The position numbers and the translations under genes are program-made. From Chloroflexota bacterium (GTDB lineage: Bacteria > Chloroflexota > Anaerolineae > SpSt-313): a stretch of DNA of 34,676 nucleotides. Location of the stretch: positions 1-34,676 of the forward strand of contig JAKPJZ010000259.1 of assembly GCA_029553955.1 (NCBI GenBank). The letters run 5' to 3'. Shown here in pieces: positions 32,074-34,676 of the stretch. Below the pieces are notes generated by a model that was given only the letters and a program-made list of their open reading frames with translations, was not told where the DNA came from and searched no databases. Each line of letters starts with the position of its first letter. Position 1 is the first letter of the stretch.

Positions 32074-32721
32074 TCAGGGGCCGAAGAGGGAGCGGAAGTT
32101 GAGGGTGTAGAGCAGGGCGCTGCCGTGCTCTTCGACGAGCTCAAAGCCGGCGGTGTTGGCCCAGCCGACGACCTCGGCCATGAGCATATAGTCGGGGTCG
32201 GCAAAAGCTTCGGTGATCGACAGGCGCCCGTCCTTCTTGAGCACGCGCCGCAGCTCGCGCATGGCGTGACCCTTGTCAGCGATCTCGCCGAGCACGGTAA
32301 CGATGAACGCCAGGTCAAAGGTGCCATCGGGGTAGGGCAGGCGCCCGGCATTCGCCACCTGCGCCTCCACATTCTCCAGCCCCTCGGCCACCAGCTTTTC
32401 CTGCGCCTGGGCAATGGCGCGCGGCTCCACATCCACCAGCGACAACCGGCCCTCGGCCCCGATCGCCCTGGCCGCCTCCACCGTCAGCGGGCCCGGCCCT
32501 GGCCCCACCTGCAGCACCTTCATGCCCGGCGCCAGGCCGATGTGCTCCAGCGTGATCGCTGCCGGCAGCGTCCACTCGCGCACAGGCGAGTGCAGGAAGC
32601 GCCAGCCGGGGGGGACCGGGAAGAGGAAGAGCCGGCGCAGCAAGCGCACGGCCGCCTGGGCGGCGACGAACAGGCCGACCAGCCCCAAAAGGAACTTGAC
32701 AACGCGCCACACATGCCGCAT
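32074..32721 (-). CDS. Membrane-anchored class I SAM-dependent methyltransferase
   Basis: A 215-residue protein with an N-terminal transmembrane segment (about residues 7-32, VVKFLLGLVGLFVAAQAAVR) followed by a class I methyltransferase domain. The SAM loop is VLQVGPGPGPLT (motif I), with SLVDVEPRAI (acidic end of strand 2) and a UbiE-like FDLAFIVTVLGEIADKGHAMRELRRVLKKDGRLSI. The closest familiar proteins are UbiE/COQ5-type enzymes, but the substrate is unknown. The ATG at 32721 (MRHVWRVVKFL) has GGAGG seven bases upstream. The frame goes on to 33123 through repeats and the promoter, so the longer version is rejected. Confidence 0.87.
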   Translation of the reverse strand: MRHVWRVVKFLLGLVGLFVAAQAAVRLLRRLFLFPVPPGWRFLHSPVREWTLPAAITLEHIGLAPGMKVLQVGPGPGPLTVEAARAIGAEGRLSLVDVEPRAIAQAQEKLVAEGLENVEAQVANAGRLPYPDGTFDLAFIVTVLGEIADKGHAMRELRRVLKKDGRLSITEAFADPDYMLMAEVVGWANTAGFELVEEHGSALLYTLNFRSLFGP

Positions 32722-32770
32722 AAGCTCACCTCCGACAAGGACGCAGCGCCGAGCGCAGACACCTGACCCC

Positions 32771-32799
32771 ATTATAGCCCAGGATGCTGCAGAGGCCAA
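32771..32799 (-). promoter_or_regulatory. Promoter of the methyltransferase gene
   Basis: On the minus strand TTGGCC (32799-32794), a 17-base spacer and a perfect TATAAT (32776-32771) predict a start near 32764, about 43 bases before the ATG. Confidence 0.55.
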
Positions 32800-32857
32800 G
32801 CATCCTGAGCCTGGCGACCGGCTCTGGCGCTTCGCCTGACCCCGGCGCGGCCCCCTT

Positions 32858-32924
32858 TTGGAGGGTTGGTCTGCGCTGCCTGCCGCCCCCGAGGGGCGGC
32901 AGGCAGCGCAGACCAACCCTCCAA
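32858..32924. repeat. 67-nt hairpin with perfect 32-bp arms
   Basis: Arms beginning TTGGAGGGTTGGTCTGCGCT are perfectly complementary around a three-base loop. It lies between two divergent genes, upstream of both promoters. Confidence 0.88.
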
Positions 32925-32983
32925 GACCCCTGCCCAAGGCCAAGCGCCGGTCGGCGGCGGAGCGAACTGCCCGGCTCTCCACT

Positions 32984-33025
32984 CGGCAAACCTGACAGGT
33001 CTGCGCAGACCTGTCAGGTTTGCCG
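32984..33025. repeat. Perfect 42-nt palindrome (CCTGACAGGTCT family)
   Basis: Perfect palindrome centred on CTGCGCAG, outer arm CGGCAAACCTGACAGGTCTG. The core CCTGACAGGTCT is shared with the hairpins at 24797-24844 and 25279-25317. It ends 10 bases before the -35 box of the thioesterase promoter and could influence it. Confidence 0.88.
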
Positions 33026-33035
33026 CGCAGGCCAG

Positions 33036-33063
33036 TTGACTTGCGGGCCGCGACGGCTATACT
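33036..33063 (+). promoter_or_regulatory. Promoter of the thioesterase gene
   Basis: TTGACT (33036-33041), a 16-base spacer and TATACT (33058-33063) predict a start near 33070, about 47 bases before the ATG at 33117. Confidence 0.7.
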
Positions 33064-33116
33064 CCCTGCGCGGGCGCTCTCCGGCAGCGCCAACCGTTCG
33101 CACGTGGAGGTGAGAG

Positions 33117-33563
33117 ATGGCATCCCTCGAGCGCCAACCCGATTCGAGCATGTGCTTCGTCTGCGGGCGCGACAACCCCATCGGCCTGCACCTGACCTTC
33201 TACATCGAAGACCAAAAGATCAAGGCCACCTTCACCCCCGGCCCCGAACATCAGGGCTGGCCGGGCATCATGCATGGCGGCATCGCGAGCACCATCCTCG
33301 ACGAGACGGTAGGGCGCACGGCCTTTCTCGTCGACATGTGGGCCGTCACCGGGCGCTTTGAGCTGCACTACCATCATCCCGTGCCTATTGGGCAGCAGCT
33401 CACGGCCATTGGCGAGATCGTGCGCGTGCGCGGCCGCATCCTCGAAGCGCGCGGCCGGATTGTGCTCGCCGACGGCACCGTCGCCGTCGAGGCCAAAGGC
33501 ATGTACATCCGCCTCAGCGACGACAAGCGCCGCCAGATGGAGCAAATCCTGGACCTGCGCTAG
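33117..33563 (+). CDS. PaaI-family hotdog-fold thioesterase
   Basis: A 148-residue hotdog-fold protein of the PaaI/YbaW-like group. It opens with CFVCGRDNPIGLHLTFY, then GWPGIMHGGIASTILDETVGRTAF, which holds the HGG turn and the acidic catalytic helix. FELHYHHPVPIGQQLTAIGEIVRVRGRILEARGRIVLADGTVAVEAKGMYI completes the sheet. It probably hydrolyses an acyl-CoA; the substrate cannot be named. The two-cysteine CFVCG start is common in a subgroup of these proteins. GGAGG lies six bases before the ATG, and a good promoter precedes it. Confidence 0.9.
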   Translation: MASLERQPDSSMCFVCGRDNPIGLHLTFYIEDQKIKATFTPGPEHQGWPGIMHGGIASTILDETVGRTAFLVDMWAVTGRFELHYHHPVPIGQQLTAIGEIVRVRGRILEARGRIVLADGTVAVEAKGMYIRLSDDKRRQMEQILDLR

Positions 33564-33668
33564 TACGACAACCGTGCTTGGCGCTGCCACTGCTTGCCAT
33601 CCGGGTAGCTGCCGGCTGACACGCTCCGCGGGCTCTCACGCAGGGCGAGATACAATGGGAGTAGGCTC

Positions 33669-34412
33669 TTGGCATCCGTCATCCTGAACGCGTTCGCACT
33701 CAGCCTGGTTTCCGGCCTGGCCACGGGGCTGGGCGGGGGCATTGTGGCCTTTATGCCCAAGCTCAGCATGCGCACCTACGACCTGCTGCTCGGCTTTGCT
33801 GCGGGCGTGATGGTCGCCATCGCCACGCTGGGGCTGATCCACGAGGCTGTGAGCACGAACGGCGTGCTGCTGACGGTGGCCGGCGTGGTCCTGGGCGCCG
33901 CCGTGCTCTTTGCCTTCGACCGCTACCTGCCCCACGAGCACGAAGAACTGCCCTTCGCCGTGGCCAACTCTGCGGCCTACCGTCGCGGCCTGCTGCTCTT
34001 CACCGCCATGACGCTGCACAACGTGCCCGAGGGCCTGGCCGTCGGCACCAGCTACGCCGCAGCCCCGCACCTGGGCCTGCTCCTGGCCGTGGGCATCGCC
34101 CTGCACAACATCCCCGAGGGCATCGCCATCGCCGGGCCCTTCCGCGCCTGCGGCATGTCACGCTGGCGGGCCGCGGCCTGGGCGGCCATCTCGGGTCTCT
34201 CGGAGCCGCTGGCCGCCCTCGCCGGTGCCGCCTTTGCCGGCCTGGCTGCGCCGCTCTTGCCGCTGAGCCTGGCCTTCGCCGGCGGCGCCATGCTCTACGT
34301 TGTCTCCGACGAGCTCATCCCCGAAAGCCACAGCCACGGCTACGAGCACCAGGCCACCTTTGGCTTCATCGCCGGGTTCCTGCTGCTCTTGGTGCTGCTT
34401 CGCTGGCGGTGA
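33669..34412 (+). CDS. ZIP-family divalent metal transporter
   Basis: A 247-residue membrane protein of the ZIP (zinc/iron permease) family, closest in style to ZupT. It has about eight hydrophobic segments. The metal-site motifs are HNVPEGLAVG in one helix and HNIPEGIAIA in the next. SEPLAALAGAAF and a C-terminal DELIPESHSHGYEH histidine-rich segment follow. A short acidic/His loop PHEHEELPF may gather metal ions. The substrate is probably zinc or a similar divalent ion. The start is TTG at 33669 with GGGAG about eight bases upstream; no ATG fits as well. A TACAAT stands at 33651-33656 but lacks a clear -35 box. Confidence 0.88.
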   Translation: MASVILNAFALSLVSGLATGLGGGIVAFMPKLSMRTYDLLLGFAAGVMVAIATLGLIHEAVSTNGVLLTVAGVVLGAAVLFAFDRYLPHEHEELPFAVANSAAYRRGLLLFTAMTLHNVPEGLAVGTSYAAAPHLGLLLAVGIALHNIPEGIAIAGPFRACGMSRWRAAAWAAISGLSEPLAALAGAAFAGLAAPLLPLSLAFAGGAMLYVVSDELIPESHSHGYEHQATFGFIAGFLLLLVLLRWR

Positions 34413-34510
34413 TCCCCCACTGGCGCGTCCTTCGCGGTGCCAAGGCACCTCCAGCCCATCACCCTGCACCATCGCGCGCCGTGCTGCGCCCTGCAGTTGC
34501 ACGCTTTGAG

Positions 34511-34553
34511 CTGAACTCCCCACACTCCTTGCTGTGGGGTGTAGTTCAGTTTT
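34511..34553. terminator. Hairpin with T-run, possible terminator or insertion sequence end
   Basis: CTGAACT pairs with AGTTCAG (34511-34517 with 34543-34549), and inside it CCCCACA pairs with TGTGGGG. TTTT follows on the plus strand. It would terminate transcription from the ZIP gene, 100 bases upstream. It also overlaps the stop codon of a transposase fragment on the minus strand and could be part of the insertion sequence end. I see nothing else in 34413-34510. Confidence 0.55.
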
Positions 34554-34676
34554 GGGGCAAGTTGTAGACAGTCTCCCAGACACCGTCGAAGCGATTGCTG
34601 AGGATAGCTGCCCGGACTGGGATCACGCGCTCGGCACCTTTCCTGTTCCAGCGCATGCCGGGTCCAGCCATCCGTG
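34546..34676 (-). CDS. Transposase, C-terminal end (cut by the window edge)
   Basis: Reading the minus strand inward from the right edge gives 42 residues, including PGMRWNRKGAERVIPVRAA and NRFDGVWETVYNLPQN, then TGA (34548-34546). The pattern GMRW-x-x-GAE...LRA-like...W resembles the C-terminus of transposases of the ISKra4/ISL3-like group, as I recall them; the family is not certain. The N-terminal part is outside the window. The ZIP gene on the other strand is intact, so an insertion sequence seems to begin in this gap. Confidence 0.65.
   Translation of the reverse strand, partial: RMAGPGMRWNRKGAERVIPVRAAILSNRFDGVWETVYNLPQN

Noticed and set aside
33651..33656. Promoter of the ZIP gene from TACAAT
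   Set aside because: No -35 box at a suitable distance was found, so it is mentioned only under the gene.

Overview
The window is GC-rich bacterial DNA with tight gene packing, strong Shine-Dalgarno sites (GGAGG) and frequent ATG, GTG and TTG starts. It carries enzymes typical of anaerobes: a selenocysteine formate dehydrogenase linked to flavin and Fe-S subunits, and a tungsten-type aldehyde:ferredoxin oxidoreductase. It also carries AddAB recombination genes and is unusually rich in palindromic intergenic repeats. I suspect a Chloroflexota/Anaerolineae-like anaerobe, but that is inference from gene style. No rRNA, tRNA or CRISPR array was seen.

Left third (74-11382, all minus strand). One long gene cluster is transcribed from a good promoter at 11561-11589. 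The order is: DRTGG protein, CBS-ATPase, DRTGG protein, PHP phosphoesterase, NuoE-like subunit, small ATPase, thioredoxin-like ferredoxin, NuoF-GltD fusion, formate dehydrogenase catalytic subunit, and FocA-type formate channel. The catalytic gene is interrupted by an in-frame TGA, which I read as selenocysteine because a SECIS-like hairpin follows it. The accessory genes are those usually seen beside multimeric [FeFe] hydrogenases. Here a formate dehydrogenase takes the place of the hydrogenase subunit. The cluster probably interconverts formate and CO2 with NAD(P)H and perhaps ferredoxin. Two interlocked CGTGA-N6-TCACG palindromes overlap the promoter.

Middle (11616-17487). A GNAT acetyltransferase (minus) is followed by plus-strand genes for a membrane-anchored PDZ protein, an orphan sensor kinase, a PlsC-like acyltransferase and an LCP-family cell-envelope protein.

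17501-25317. Nine copies of a 55-bp tandem repeat separate the LCP gene from addA and addB (minus). Upstream of addB is a large composite inverted repeat.

Right third (25348-34676). This holds a prenyltransferase-like helical repeat protein, a class III aminotransferase of the glutamate-1-semialdehyde type, an unknown protein, panB, an aldehyde:ferredoxin oxidoreductase, a membrane-anchored methyltransferase, a PaaI-like thioesterase and a ZIP metal transporter. The C-terminal end of a transposase runs off the right edge.

The most striking feature is the repeats. There are six arrays of strict 7-bp periodicity that fold back on themselves, and more than a dozen large palindromes. They lie against the 3' ends of genes and often supply the stop codon. 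Two palindromic elements sit in frame inside genes, in the sensor kinase (with an 8-bp target duplication) and in addA.
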